Shown in pieces: positions 49,912-61,559 of a DNA stretch of 64,000 nucleotides (position 1 is the first letter of the stretch; every line of letters starts with the position of its first letter). The stretch comes from Linderina pennispora. Taxonomy: Eukaryota > Kickxellomycota > Kickxellomycetes > Kickxellales > Kickxellaceae. Where the stretch lies: the NCBI RefSeq assembly GCF_002104995.1, contig NW_024468257.1, forward strand, positions 248,001-312,000, given 5' to 3'. The notes beneath the pieces were generated by a model. That model saw only the letters and a program-made list of their open reading frames with translations, did no database searches and had not been told where the DNA came from. The position numbers were made by a program, and so were the translations under genes.

Positions 49912-50428
49912 GGTGGAGCCGCGCCTCCGGGCCGTCTGATCTCATTATCCCACTACTTATCCTCACCAACCTCTACCTCTGTTTTTCTATTTCCTTTATC
50001 GTATCCTTTCCTGTTCTTTTTTGCATTTTGAAGTGTAAAATTCAAGCTTTTGTTTCTAGCAAGCAAAGAGAACCTTCAAAAACAGCCAAAAGTGTCTTGT
50101 GAGTGAGCGCGGGCATGGTGGTGCATATACGACGGGTGCAACAGGCTTGGTAGGCTGCACAGCGGGCGCCTATTCCCAATAACACCCATATATGCAAATA
50201 TGGCTAGCGCAGCGTCTTTTCATCCGAGTCAACCGTGCGCACCGTATAATCTTGCGTTATTTCTCCAACAAGGAGCATTTCTGTTGCACTCATTCCAGCT
50301 TGTCTGCTTTTTGCATATTTTCCGTGTACCACTACTCTTTCTATTCATTCAACTCTTTCTGCGAATCGGCCATTGCACCTTTCCACCGCCAAAGCAAACG
50401 AGCGGGCGAGCGCCTTTTACAGCAAACT

Positions 50429-53400
50429 ATGAGCGACAAGACCAGGTTCGTAGCGCCCGTGCATTTACCACCGAGCGTGGCTGGCGGGCCATGCCAGTGA
50501 ACATAAACGCTAACACAGCCAAATTGCGAACTGCACTTTAGTGAAAAACCACTGTCATTCAAGCGGAAAGCGACGGTCATTGATATCCCCACTACGCTGC
50601 AAACACCAGAGGTAGGTACTGGCATGCTGCTGAGCATTTCGAGAGAAAAAAGCAGCTGCAAAGCGCCTGCATTCTAACGCGTCCCCTTTTTCTTTATCAT
50701 AGGAAGCGCAGCAGCGCCGCCAGTTCATAGAATATAATGGAAGAAGCATTCTGCCGCAGACGCGCAGCAGCAGAGGCCACCCGTACAGCAGAGACATCGG
50801 ACAGACGGCCAGCGGGGGCACTGGGCGGCAGCGCACAAACAGAGTCAAAGAGATAGGCGGCAGGACGCGGCAGTTGAATCTCAGACCCAGCAGCGAGGCT
50901 AGTGGCAGCAAAGGGGTTGTCCAGTCACGAGTCAGTCAGTTTGAAAGCATGGCCCCGCAGAGCAAGATCCCCCGGTTAAATCTTCAGAGGTCATCGGCTG
51001 CCACCAGCAAACCCAGCGACAGCCAGGACGGTTCGGTGATGCATATTGACGATTCAGATGCCGACCCGGAAGATGGGGCCACGGCCGAGGCGAAGAAGCT
51101 GATTGAGGTCGATGATGTGCCTAGTCCAACAAGTGCGCGGGATCTGACCCGGGCAGCATCTGTGGGCAGAGGATCACCGCTGCTAGAGGTGACTCACAAG
51201 GCAAATGAGTCGGTCAGCCGAGTAGCCTTGAGAGCAACGCAGTATGGACTAGGATCTACTGCTGCCAAAGTACAAGGTTTCAGCAAGCAATATCCAGGCT
51301 CTGGCACAAATGCCCGGCTGGCCAGCCTGCGAGATCCATCCAATTCGCTGCAGAGGATGCAGTACTCGTCGCCGCTGTCGTCGTTGCCAGGCAACAGTCG
51401 CGGAGACTGTATGGATACTGCGTCGATTAAGGGCCTCATGAAACCGCCAAAGGTGTCAATTGCGGCGGGCTTGCAACCCAAGCAGCAGCACGATAGCCAC
51501 AGCAGCAGCAGCAGCAGCATAGCATCCTCACCACCACCGAGGCGGGGCTGCTCGCCACCGCGCCTAATCAAACCAGCGGTGAATAGCTCACACACATCGG
51601 CTACTGGCGCTGCGAGCGGGTATTCTACTTCGGCTAGATCACGACGAAAGGCTGCAGAAATATACACAGAGTATCAGTCCGACGACCTCGCCATCTAGGC
51701 CGGGGCCTGTGCTGACCGGGCGCCGAAAGTCAATGGACACGGCGTCAATTATTCTTGAGTCGCCATCTCCGCCCACGTCACCTACATCGCCCACATCGCC
51801 CACATCAGCACCCAGGCTCTCAGTTAGTTCAGCCCGGAGGGCAAAGCGTCGACAGACTGCAGCTGTGTTTGATAGTCCTCGGCAGAACATCCCAGCAAAG
51901 CATCTGACGCTGCGTGGGGTGAAGATCGGAACCCACGTTCAGCAGACCGACATGTCGGCAGTGCAGTCTGCTCACTCTACGCTGCGGCTGACAGTCAACT
52001 TTATGCGGCGCTCGTTTGAAATCACCGGTCTGCAGGACGGCAGCGTCACGATGAAGTTTGACGCCAACGACATGGACGCGCTGGATTACTTTGAAACGAA
52101 TGGTTTTGTGATTATGCGGGTCAAGCCAAAATCGACGATGGAGTCGGTGTTTGAGGAGCTGGTGTTTGATCCGAGCAGCAGCGACATGGCCATTCAGCAT
52201 GATATTCATGTGCTGGCAGTCCCAGTCCAAGGCCGATGCCGGAGTGATTGAGCGGATCGCCAAGGTGTTTGATGCGCAGCATGCGATTGGCACACACGAT
52301 TTGAGTGTCTATATTGCCGTGGCGGAGGAGCTGACCAAGGCCTACAGCATTGACTTGATTTCGTCGTCAGAGGATGAGCAGGGCGAAAAGATCTCGGCTG
52401 GAGCAAGCTTCAGAAAACCAGGCCTAGCTTCGGCCTTGGGTCCAGCGTCTGACAGTGCAGCGGCCAACCGTAGACCCTTTACATCAGGCACCATTACTGG
52501 CTCCTGGCAGCAAGCACCCGCCAAGGACAGCTGCTGCGGTGATGACGACAGCGGTGATGACAGCGATGACGAATGGGGCGTGAAAAGGAGCACCAGGCTG
52601 CGGGACAGCAAGCAACACCCTGGCTGCCAAGCCAGACCAGTTCTCGGCGGCCCCTTCGTCACCCACGTCTCAGCACAGGCGGCGGTCAAACCGGACGCCA
52701 GGTGGCCTGGCAGAGGTCGGCTCGGACTCATCTGGTAGCGACGATATTGTGGTGCACAAGCGCGAATTTTCCACTACTGACTACACGCTAAAGTTTGAGT
52801 ACCCGCTGGGCGAGCGCAAGGCGACGTCGGTGATGGGCAGCGACATCTCGCGGCTGTACAGAGGCGAGTTCCTCAACGACACGATCATGGAGTTTTACAT
52901 GCGCTATATCTCCGAGGACATACGCAGGAACAACCCAGTGCTGCACAGCGAGTGCTTCTTTTTCAACACATTCTTTTTCAAAAAGCTGTCGTCGCAGCGC
53001 AGCCGCGCAGCCGCCGGGTCTGTGGTCAGAGAGAATAACCCGGTAGCGGCCTTGCATGGGCAGCTGAAGCGGTGGATTGGCAGTGTGGACCTGCTGGCAA
53101 AGAAGTACATTTTCGTGCCGATCAACGAGAACCTGCATTGGTACTTGGCCATCATCACCAACCCGGGTCCTGCTGCTTGGCCACGATGACAAGAGGAGCA
53201 GCGACATTGCGCAGGGGCAGGTGAAAGTCGATGCCAGCGAATTAAATGGGACCGATCAGGGTGATCCGAAAGCCAAACCTGCAGAGGCTGCAGAGTCACC
53301 CAGCAGGCTAAAGTCGCGGAAGACCCTGGAGGAGTACGAGATCAACAGCTTTTTCCCAGCGCAGAAGACATCGCCGCAGCGCAGCGAGCACAGGGCTGCT

Positions 53401-54494
53401 AGCTATGACTCGGACGGAGATGCGCGTATGGACGGCGGCATGGCTGCATAGCAGACTGCTACTGTCGGTGCAGTTTCAGAGAAACATGAAAACTCGGGTG
53501 CAGCAGCAGATAGCAGCGCCAGCAGCAGCAGCACCAGCAACGAGAGGGGCGCTACAACAATGCTAATTCCCGAGACGCCAGTCGCCGATCGTGCAGAGAG
53601 CTGCTACCGCTGGGCACTCGACACGGGTTGAGAGGGGAAATTGCAGCTTTGTTGACCTGTCGTCGCCGCCCACCCTGGGTTCCCAGGACCATTATCAGCG
53701 CAGCTGTGAGAATGGATGAGGCGTCGCCGCGTGATGGCGCCGCGCCTGAGCCTGTTGTGATTCGGTTCAAGAACAGCGAGTTTAAGATAACTGCGGCAAA
53801 GTACAAGGATCCCAGCAAGCACCCGTACATCCTGATCCTTGATTCACTGGGTAGCAAGCACCAGACGACGTTCAAGCTGCTGCGCGAGTACATAAACTCG
53901 GAGATTGAGTCTCGCAGTCCCCCCGCTGCAGCAGACAGCAGCGATGCAGCAGCCGAGCCAGCACCGGAGCGTCTTCGGGTGACTGGCAGGTATGCAATGG
54001 TGCCACTGCAGACCAACATGTGCGATTGCGGAGTCTTCGTGCTGCACTACGTGGAGGAGTTTCTGCGCGATCCGCAGACGCTGCTGGCGTTGGCAGTCAA
54101 CAATGTGAGTCTGCGCGAGTGGTTCGCCCCCGGGCTTATGCGGCAGAAGCGGAAGGGGATGCTGGACCTGGCCACGGACCTGGCGAGGGCGTATGCGGAG
54201 GCGAAGCAGTGTGGGGAGAATGGGGGCGCTGCAGCGGGATCGACGATTGGCGATCTGGGGACGACCCCTCCCTTGCTGGCCGAGCCCAAGCAAGATGGTG
54301 CCATGGGAACCGGGGATTCTGATGGCTCGATGGCGACCGCCCTGGGTGACGCGGCGGCGGCAGGCTCGGCTGCAGTGTCGGCTGACGCTAGTGCCGAGAA
54401 GAGCGCAAGAAATGGCGGCCCCGCCCCTGACGATCTGCGCGATGCGACCGCTGCAGCCGCCAAGATTGGAGCGGAGAGCGATGATTTCCAGTAG
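50429..54494 (+). CDS. ULP2: Ulp2/SENP6-7-type SUMO protease, three exons, six apparent +1 frameshifts and one in-frame stop
   Basis: Cysteine protease that trims poly-SUMO chains. Exon 1 is 50429-50445, the intron 50446-50541 (weak donor gttcgt), exon 2 50542-50611, the intron 50612-50702, and exon 3 50703-54494. A long disordered N-terminal part is followed by a PH-like region (about 51900-52370) and the split catalytic domain. The domain holds GSDISRLYRGEFLNDTIMEF, KKYIFVPINENLHWYLAI (catalytic His codon 53136), PYILILDSLGS (Asp, 53841) and PLQTNMCDCGVFVLHYVEEF (Cys, 54027). The frame slips by one surplus base near 51690, 52225, 52615, 53165, 53626 and 53714. A TAG interrupts at 53449-53451. 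Dropping six bases gives about 1290 residues. It is either a badly sequenced gene or a fresh pseudogene. Confidence 0.8.
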
Positions 54495-55154
54495 ATTATA
54501 CAGCTAATGGAGGTCCACATATCGTGTTCTTGCATGATGTGCGCGGCGACTTAAGCTAAAATAAACCAAAGCGTGCTTTGTATGAAAGCGCCTGGGGAGC
54601 AGAGTGGGGGCTGGGGGCGATAGCCAGCGCAGCCGCGATCCATGCAACATAGGCAGATCGGCCTTCTCGTCGCAATTTCGCTGCCAGTTTTTCCGTGGTC
54701 AATTTGCCGAGTAAGCCCTGGATGCATGTCACTCGGGCGGGTCCTAGCATGTCACTAGGAAGTATGTTTCTGACTTTTGTATTAGCAAGACGATCGTAGG
54801 CGGAAAGTGGGGAATCTGGGACATAATATGCACACATAACTCCGCATTCATCTCATGTAAGACCGTGCTCGACTTTCTGCACCGTTAGTAAGCCCAGCAG
54901 CATCGCCGCGACCGAGCGCATTGGCAATCGGCGTTTGACAATAGCTGCACTATCCGCACCATCTCCAGGACATAGATTAGCGCAGCCCAGAGGGCAAGAT
55001 GGAGTGCTTGGGCACAGCCTATATTGCACTGTGAAAGGAAAGAAGAAGAAGAAAAGGTAGACTAAACAATATGTGGGAATATGTGGAAGAGAATCGATCC
55101 CCCCCAATAGACGCCACGCCGCATACATCTAGTGTGTCCGACGCAGCCGCCCCC
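54495..55154. other. Intergenic between convergent genes
   Basis: 3' regions of the SUMO protease and malonyl-CoA synthetase genes. Nothing else recognised. Confidence 0.5.
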
Positions 55155-56686
55155 TCACGCAAACATAGCCTTGACGGCCTTCTTGTCGAGCTTGCCCATG
55201 AGATTCCGGGGCAGCTCGTCGACGATACGCAGCAGCTTCGGGGTCTTGTAGCGCGAGATGCGCTCATAGCACCAGGGCTTGAGCTCCTCGATGGTCAGCG
55301 TCGTATCGGGCTTGAGGGTGACGGCAGTGGCCACGACCTCGCCCCAGTCCTCGCTGGGCACGCCCACGACCGCGACATCGACAATGTTCGGGTGCTCAAG
55401 CAGCTCGCGCTCAATCTCGAGAGCCGACAGCTTGAAGCCGCCCGACTTGATGATGTCGACGCTCATGCGGCCCATGATGTAGTAGAGGCCGTCCGAGTCG
55501 CGCGTGCCCACATCGCCGGTGATGAACCAGCCGTCGGACGTGAATTCCTTGGCGGTTTTCTCGGGGAGGCCGTAGTAGGCGTGGAACACATTGGGGCCCT
55601 TGATTTGGATGGTGCCTGATGCGCCTGGCGTCTCAGTCACGTCCTTGCCCTCGGCATCTATCAGGCGCACCTGCACCTTGGGCAGCGGCTTGCCGACCGA
55701 CCCGGCCTTGCGGTTCTGCGGGTTCAGGCCGTCGTTGCTCAGAGCCATGCCGATTTCAGACATGCCGTAGCGCTCCAGCATAATCTGGCCCGTGGCCTTT
55801 TGCCAGCGGCGGAACACCGATGTCGGCAGGGCCGCCGAGCCAGAGCACGTCAGCCGCAGGCTGTTCATGGCCGTGTATGCCTGGCGCTGGCGCTCGGTCG
55901 GCATCTCCTCGGCAGCCTGCACAAGGCGGGCGTACATGGTGGGCACAGCCCATGATGATTGAGACGTCCTGCGGCCCGTCGATGATACGGTTCCAGACGC
56001 GGTCCTTGTCGAACTTGGGCAGCATCTCGGTGGTGGCTCCCGACCACAGCGCAGTGCACAGCGCGACAATAATGCCGTGCAGGTGGTGCAGAGGCAGGAC
56101 GTGCAGCAGACGGTCCTCGGGCGTCCATCCCCAGGCCTCCTCGAGGTCAGTAATCTGGGCCGCAATGTTGGCGTGTGTCAGAACCACACCCTTGGGCTTC
56201 CCGGTGGTGCCGCTGGTGTAGATGAACAGCGCTCCCTGCTCATCATCGACAGCGAGGTCGTCGGCCTGAGGCAGGTTGGGCAGGTCATGGATGACATCGG
56301 TGCTGACAACCGAGATCTGGCCCTGCAGACGGTCGAGCACAGGCTGCACGTTAGGCAGCAGCGCCGGGTGGCATACGAGGGTCTTGGCCTCCGAGTTTGT
56401 GATGAAGTACTCGAGCTCGCGGTCCGGGTGCATGGGACTCAGAGGCACAACTGCACCACCAGCAGCCCAGATTCCCCACTGCACGGCGGCATACTGGTAG
56501 CCGTTGGGAACCAGCATCGCAATGCTGGCGCCCTTGTGGTCCCGATCGCCCAGGGCGCTCTTGACCTTGCGCGCATCCTGCAGCAGCTGCACGTACGTGT
56601 GCTCGCCGGCATCATCGACAATAGCGACCTTGCTTCTCTGCGCCGGGTCCTGCGACTGTCGCGTATCTCTTGGCAGCGTTGAACAT
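55155..56686 (-). CDS. Malonyl-CoA synthetase-like AMP-forming ligase (ACSF3 type), two apparent +1 frameshifts
   Basis: ANL-superfamily ligase. Its closest pattern is ACSF3, which makes malonyl-CoA for mitochondrial fatty-acid synthesis; a general acyl-CoA synthetase is the alternative. Read from 56686 (MFNAAKRYAT). The adenylate-forming motif is LFIYTSGTTGKPKGVVLTHA. HVLPLHHLHGI, CSGSAALPTSVFRRW, ERYGMSEIGMALS, DGWFITGDVGTRD, SVDIIKSGGFKLSALEIE and PRNLMGKLDKKAVK follow, with the catalytic lysine in MGKLDKK. The frame slips near 56650-56656 (start region) and near 55949-55951, where ATG GGCT needs one G fewer to continue AVPTMYARLVQA. With both removed the product is 509 residues. Divergent from the ankyrin gene. 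Confidence 0.87.
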
Positions 56687-58352
56687 TGGCAGGATTGGTC
56701 AGTCCTAATAAAGATGGATAGGAATTGTGTGTAAAGAGACTGTACAGGTACAAACAGATATTCCTAGTCGAATATTGCAGTCGAGAGGTTATCTCTAATA
56801 TTTGCAGAGGTGTAAATGGCAATGACAAATGGGGAGGTGGGTGAGGAATAAGGCGTTCCGGGTTTAGTTGTTGAGCAGGTGCGCGAAATGCTGACCTATA
56901 TATATGGACGCCCCCCCTTGTTTTGCCACACAACCGCAACTTTACTCTTTCAAGTGTGAGGGGGGGGAGGCGCTCAGCCCAAGATCCCAAGGTGCAAATA
57001 ATGCAGACTTTTTTTCGCACCACTACATCTCCCTCATTTGCTGGCAACGCTATTTCCTCAGGCATGCAATGGGAACATTTGCCAGTGTAGCCAGCTGTCG
57101 GAGAAAATCTATGTGGGGGAGCGGGCGCTGCAGCCGAATCCCGCGTTCTCACATATGCGTATCTCTATCCCCCACCAGCCAAGGAAAGCAGACGTGGCAA
57201 CACACTCTGCAGCTCAGCAGGCGGGATGTGCAAGGCATTGACTGGTTCACTGGCAAGACCGTGTCACTGGAGCTTTCAGAGAGGCAGCTATTTATAAATC
57301 AATTGTGAGCGGGGACCGGTGTTCCCGCACAAGCACAGCTCGCGGATCGCGTCGCCACAAAAGATTTGCGCTGAGCTCGGTTGCTGATTTTCCCTCAGTC
57401 AACCACGTATGTGACTGGGGCAAGGGTGGCAGCTTCACGCAGACTGGCGCTTAAGGGCGGGCAGGAGGCGAGTGTCTTGAGTGCACTCGATTCACAAGCC
57501 CTGCTCCTTGCACTTGTGAACTGCAAGCTGAACAAGCGGCCTGAGGTGCAGCCACAAATTTGCAGCAGCTTCCTGTTCCTCGATTCACTATTCTTAAACC
57601 CCAGGGCGTGGGTCGAGAGGGGGGTTGCTTACCTCGCCGAAGAATGTGCGCCATGGGAGCCCGGTTGTGCATCAGGATTGCACGCGCTGCTGTCCGAATC
57701 GGAGCCCGAAGCAGACTACTCATTGTTACAAGCCTGTATAGTCTATGGGTAACGTATAAATAGTCGTGGTAGTGGAAGGGCAGTAGAGATAAGAAACCGC
57801 TCGGAAAAATAAGCGCTCGGATCTCTATACACCACCTTTGTCCCTGTCAGCTTTTCGGAATGACTCGTCGTCGACGTTTCACAAGCCTGCTCTTTCTGTG
57901 TGTTGGCGCTCAGCAGTCGCTCGGTATTGCGAAGATCCAGTCTGGCCGCGCTCCTCCGCCCGCTGCCGCAAATCTGCTTATTACGTGCTGCCGCCCGGAG
58001 TAGCGGCCAGCGCTATGGCACCTCAGACGCCTCACCACCAAACCTTGTATAAAAATAAAACGTCCTTCACCCAAACTCGTGGAGCCGCAGCAGGCACCAC
58101 AGAACCGAAGAGCAGGACTCGACTCGGGGATAGCAGTGTTTTTAAAGGGCGGTGGCAAAAAGCACGGCTCTCCTGGTGGTAGTCCCAAAGAGCCAGCCAT
58201 AACTGGATTGATGCGGGCCAGGCTGGGTCGATGGGGGGGGCGGGTGGAATAGCCCGGCCCGCCAGAGGAAATTCTCGCTGTCACTGCTCTTCGTCTCTCC
58301 CCCTTTCTTTTCACCTGAAACACGATATTTAGCCGTTCTATCGCCCAGCACA
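56687..58352. other. Intergenic, divergent promoter region
   Basis: About 1.67 kb between the divergent malonyl-CoA synthetase and ankyrin genes. Frames of up to 147 codons exist but overlap on both strands and show no motif. TATATA at about 56899 and TATAAATAG at about 57757 may be core promoter elements. Confidence 0.45.
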
Positions 58353-59012
58353 ATGGCCAAGGAGTCGAACATCTGGATCGCCGTCAGCGACGATGACATT
58401 GAGCGCGTCAAGCAGCTCGTCGAAGCGGACAAGACGCAGGTCAACGCCCAGGACCCCAACGGATACAGCCCCCTCCACGCTGCCGCCTCGTGGAAGCGCC
58501 TGGAGCTGCTGAAGTACCTGCTGGAGAATGGCGGTAACGTCAACATCGCTGATGCCGACGGCGACACGCCGCTGCACATCTGTGAGGACAAGGCGTGTGC
58601 TGAGCTGCTGCTGGAGCACGGTGCCGATCCTGAGTGCAAGAATAGCGAGGGCCTGACGCCTGTCCATACAACCCTTGAGAACGAAGCCATTGAGGTCACT
58701 GAGCTGCTGTGCGAGCGCCTCGAGATCCCGGTGCCAGAGATCGACCAGGTCGACGAGGCCGAGGAGCAGCACCAGGTCAATGTGTCGGAGGAAAAACTGC
58801 AGGATATCTCCAACTGGATCATGCAGCAGGCCGACGACGCCGACGACGCCGATGAGGACGCGCTGCGCGAGATGGTCACAAAGTACATCATGAACAACCT
58901 ACGCATCTCCAGTGGCAAAGATGACGACACAGCTGCGGCCACAATAGCCACGTCGGCCGACAACACCAAGCCCCAGGACAACGAGTCTTCAGCGACTGAC
59001 GCTAAGAAGTAA
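58353..59012 (+). CDS. Ankyrin-repeat protein (YCR051W-like)
   Basis: A 219-residue protein. Ankyrin repeats cover residues ~1-125: IWIAVSDDDIERVKQLVEAD, DPNGYSPLHAAASWKRLELL, NIADADGDTPLHICEDKACA and NSEGLTPVHTTLENEAIEV. An acidic tail (residues 130-219) follows, with an amphipathic helix (EKLQDISNWIMQQ) and a DADDADEDA run. Size and layout resemble the uncharacterised yeast protein YCR051W. A protein-binding adaptor is likely; the partner is unknown. Single exon. It converges with EAF7, with 35 bp between. Confidence 0.85.
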   Translation: MAKESNIWIAVSDDDIERVKQLVEADKTQVNAQDPNGYSPLHAAASWKRLELLKYLLENGGNVNIADADGDTPLHICEDKACAELLLEHGADPECKNSEGLTPVHTTLENEAIEVTELLCERLEIPVPEIDQVDEAEEQHQVNVSEEKLQDISNWIMQQADDADDADEDALREMVTKYIMNNLRISSGKDDDTAAATIATSADNTKPQDNESSATDAKK

Positions 59013-59047
59013 ACCGCCGTTTTCTTTTTTGTTAACACGAGAAAACG

Positions 59048-59956
59048 CTATTTTCCTCTGCTCGACCGCTTGCTACGTGTGCTGGCCAGCGGCTTTGAAC
59101 GGGTGCGCGGCACCGGTGTCGATGAGCGCCCACGACGCCGCGTCGAGACATAGGACTTGTCTTCTTTGTCGTCCTCATCGTCCTCGTCCTCGTCGTCGTC
59201 CTCATTGTCATCATCATTGTCATCATCATCGTCGTCGTCATCGTCGTTGTTATTGTCGTCGGATTCAGGCTCTGGGCTTGCGTTTTTCGACGATGAGGGA
59301 TCTGCAGCAGATGCCATGTCATCCGTATCATCGACACCCGCCCCTGCGCGCTCTACCATCATCGTGCCAAATTCCGTCCATGGCAGTGCGAATTCTGCAT
59401 TGGCCTTGCGCCAGAACAGCGGGTCCGATGTGTCCAGTACGGTGCCGATACTGGATGGTGGAATATTGGTTTCTGAGCTGTGCTGATCTTCTCCAGCGCT
59501 ATCTTCGCCATCACCCTCACCATCGCCTTCGCCTTCACCATCCTCGTCTTCATCCCCTTCTTCATCGTCTTCTTCATCATCTGGCTCCTCAGATTCATCC
59601 TTGGTGGTCCTCCGCCTTTTGCTTGGCCTCAAACCAGCTTCGGCCTGATCGTCCTGTGCCGCATCCTCCTCTTCTGCCTCCGCATCATCTTCGGCCTCGT
59701 CGTCCTCGTCGTCCTCGTTCTCATCTTCCATCTCCTCTAGCAGCTCCATATCATACAGTGTCTCGAGTCGCCTCCATACATCTGCTGGCTTTACATCCCT
59801 GTTGCTGAGCCGTCCCATTAGCCGCGTGTATATGTTGACCATGCGAAAGTGTCTGTGAATCCCGACAGGTCTTAGCCCGATCATCGATATGAACAGCGAC
59901 AAGTCTGCGTCGGGTGTCCACATCGGGTTTGGTGTCTGCGTCGCCTCGTTGGCCAT
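59048..59956 (-). CDS. EAF7: Eaf7/MRGBP subunit of the NuA4 histone acetyltransferase complex
   Basis: Non-catalytic NuA4 subunit that, with Eaf3, forms the TINTIN module linked to transcription elongation. 302 residues from the ATG at 59956; an upstream in-frame ATG at 60043 adds 29 residues of UTR-like sequence. The N-terminal CT20 domain (residues 8-75) reads MWTPDADLSLFISMIGLRPV, GIHRHFRMVNIYTRLMG, VKPADVWRRLETLYDM. A second conserved block is FWRKANAEFALPWTEF (about residues 175-190). Between and after these lie very long Asp/Glu runs, then a basic RS-rich C-terminus (RTRSKPLASTRSKRSSRGK). The acidic runs come from near-perfect GAN trinucleotide repeats, likely to vary in length between strains. 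Confidence 0.88.
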   Translation of the reverse strand: MANEATQTPNPMWTPDADLSLFISMIGLRPVGIHRHFRMVNIYTRLMGRLSNRDVKPADVWRRLETLYDMELLEEMEDENEDDEDDEAEDDAEAEEEDAAQDDQAEAGLRPSKRRRTTKDESEEPDDEEDDEEGDEDEDGEGEGDGEGDGEDSAGEDQHSSETNIPPSSIGTVLDTSDPLFWRKANAEFALPWTEFGTMMVERAGAGVDDTDDMASAADPSSSKNASPEPESDDNNNDDDDDDDDDNDDDNEDDDEDEDDEDDKEDKSYVSTRRRGRSSTPVPRTRSKPLASTRSKRSSRGK

Positions 59957-60120
59957 TATACACAAAAAGGAACCAGTACTAGTCAGCGAGTAGTGCCAAA
60001 TCTCCCGCCATTCGCCGCATTTCGACAAATTCATACTTGGCACCAGTAGCCCATTGGCAACTGCTTAGGGGAACAGAAAATGTTGCTGACAATTGGATTT
60101 TTATACGAGAAAAATATTGC

Positions 60121-61296
60121 TTAGAGCTCGTCCTTGACATGCTCGCCTCGGCCTCGGCCTCGGCAGCCTCATCCTGGTTCTTGAGATCCTTGGCCTTGCC
60201 CAAGAACACATCCAGCACGTTCTGGCGGATGGCAAAGCTGTCGAGCTTGCCGGCGTTGACCGCGCCGCTCTTGACAATGTTAGCCAGACGCTCAGACTCC
60301 CTGGCGGCAAAGTCAGATGCGCTGCTGACCTTCTCCATGACCTTGACGTAGTACTTGGCAAACTTGGCCTGGGCCTTGTCGTGCACCTCGCTGGCGACCA
60401 CCTTGGCGTTGGAGATGATCTTCTTGCGCTGGGCGGTGGTAGCATCGAATGAAGTCGCGTGCCAGGGCATCAAGGGCAGCCAGGCGGCCAGCAGTCTGGT
60501 CCAGAGTGCCTGTAGCAGTGCGCTGGGTGCCGGCGTGCTTGTTGACAAAGGCAACCAGGGACTCGAGCGAGCGGTCGCCCTCGAACTCGATGCGCTTGGC
60601 GTCCTTGCCAGCCGGGAAGGCGATCAGAGTCGGGAAGCCCTGGATCGTGACCTCGTCGCGGATCTTGGTGTCCTCGCTGGCATCATAGTTGGCAATCACC
60701 ACGTTGTCGTCGTTCTGGAACACCTCGGACAGCTGGGCATAGATGGGCGCCAGGCGCTTGCAGTGGCCACACCACGGGGCGTAGAACTCGACCAAAACAA
60801 ACTTGTCCTCATCCAGGGCGATCTGCTTGAACTTGTCAAAGTCCAGCTCCTCGACCAGCGACACAGGCTTCTTGATGCGTCCAACAACACCGGTCTTTTC
60901 GCGAACAAAGTCCACCAGCGAGTCCAGGTCGCGGCCGCTCGAGTAATCGACAGGGGTCTTGATGTCCTCACCCTTGGGGAAGAACTTTAGCGTCGGGAAT
61001 CCCTGAACAGCAAACTGGTTGCCCAGGTCCCGGTGCTCGTCGGCGTTGACCTCGGCGATCACAATGTCGCTGGCATGGCTGTAGCCTTCGGCCAGCTTCT
61101 CGTAGTCCTCAGCCATGTTCTTGCAGTGGCCGCACCACGGGGCGTAGAACTTGACAAGCACATCCTTGCTGCCATCAACCACCTGCTTGAAGTTCTTGGG
61201 CGTCAAATCTACAACAGGGCCGCTGCCCGCACCCAGCGCGACGGTGGCCAGCGCAGCAACAGCCGCGACGGCTGCAACCTTGATATTGAACAACAT
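60121..61296 (-). CDS. ER protein disulfide isomerase (two thioredoxin domains plus ERp29c, HVKDEL), two apparent frameshifts
   Basis: Oxidative folding catalyst of the ER lumen. From 61296: a signal peptide (VAAVAAVAALATVALGAGS), thioredoxin domain a (VLVKFYAPWCGHCKNMAEDY), domain a' (VLVEFYAPWCGHCKRLAPIY), both with CGHC sites, then an all-helical ERp29-type C-terminal domain (AQRKKIISNAKVVASEVHDK, NVLDVFLGKAKDL). This is the ERp38/PDI-D layout of fungi and plants. The frame slips by one surplus base near 60449-60455 (after LARDF). At 60139-60145 one base is missing; in the corrected frame the protein ends EHVKDEL-stop at 60121, the ER retrieval signal. The exact recovery of HVKDEL is good evidence that the uncorrected ends are artefacts. 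About 391 residues. Confidence 0.88.
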
Positions 61297-61559
61297 TACT
61301 GATAAAGGGCGATTTCTTCTCTGTGTTTGCAAGTAAAAAACAAAAGAAAAACTCGAGAAGAGAAAAGCGAAAAGGCCGAGCTGCAGCTGCACCAGCAAAA
61401 TGGACGCGCTGTCGCACATCGGGCCAAGCAAAGAACGTTTGCCAAATTGTGGAATCAGTTGTTGACACGTCACCGTGATCTCCCAGTGCCTTCCCGGATC
61501 ACCGCATCACAGCCTGGGTTGCGGATACTGCCGGGTTCACTGATGCTCTGAGAGACACA

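Noticed and set aside
57381-57752. 123-codon plus-strand frame in the promoter region of the ankyrin gene
   Set aside because: No recognisable domain, Leu/Ser/Ala-rich; overlapping frames on both strands. Kept as intergenic.
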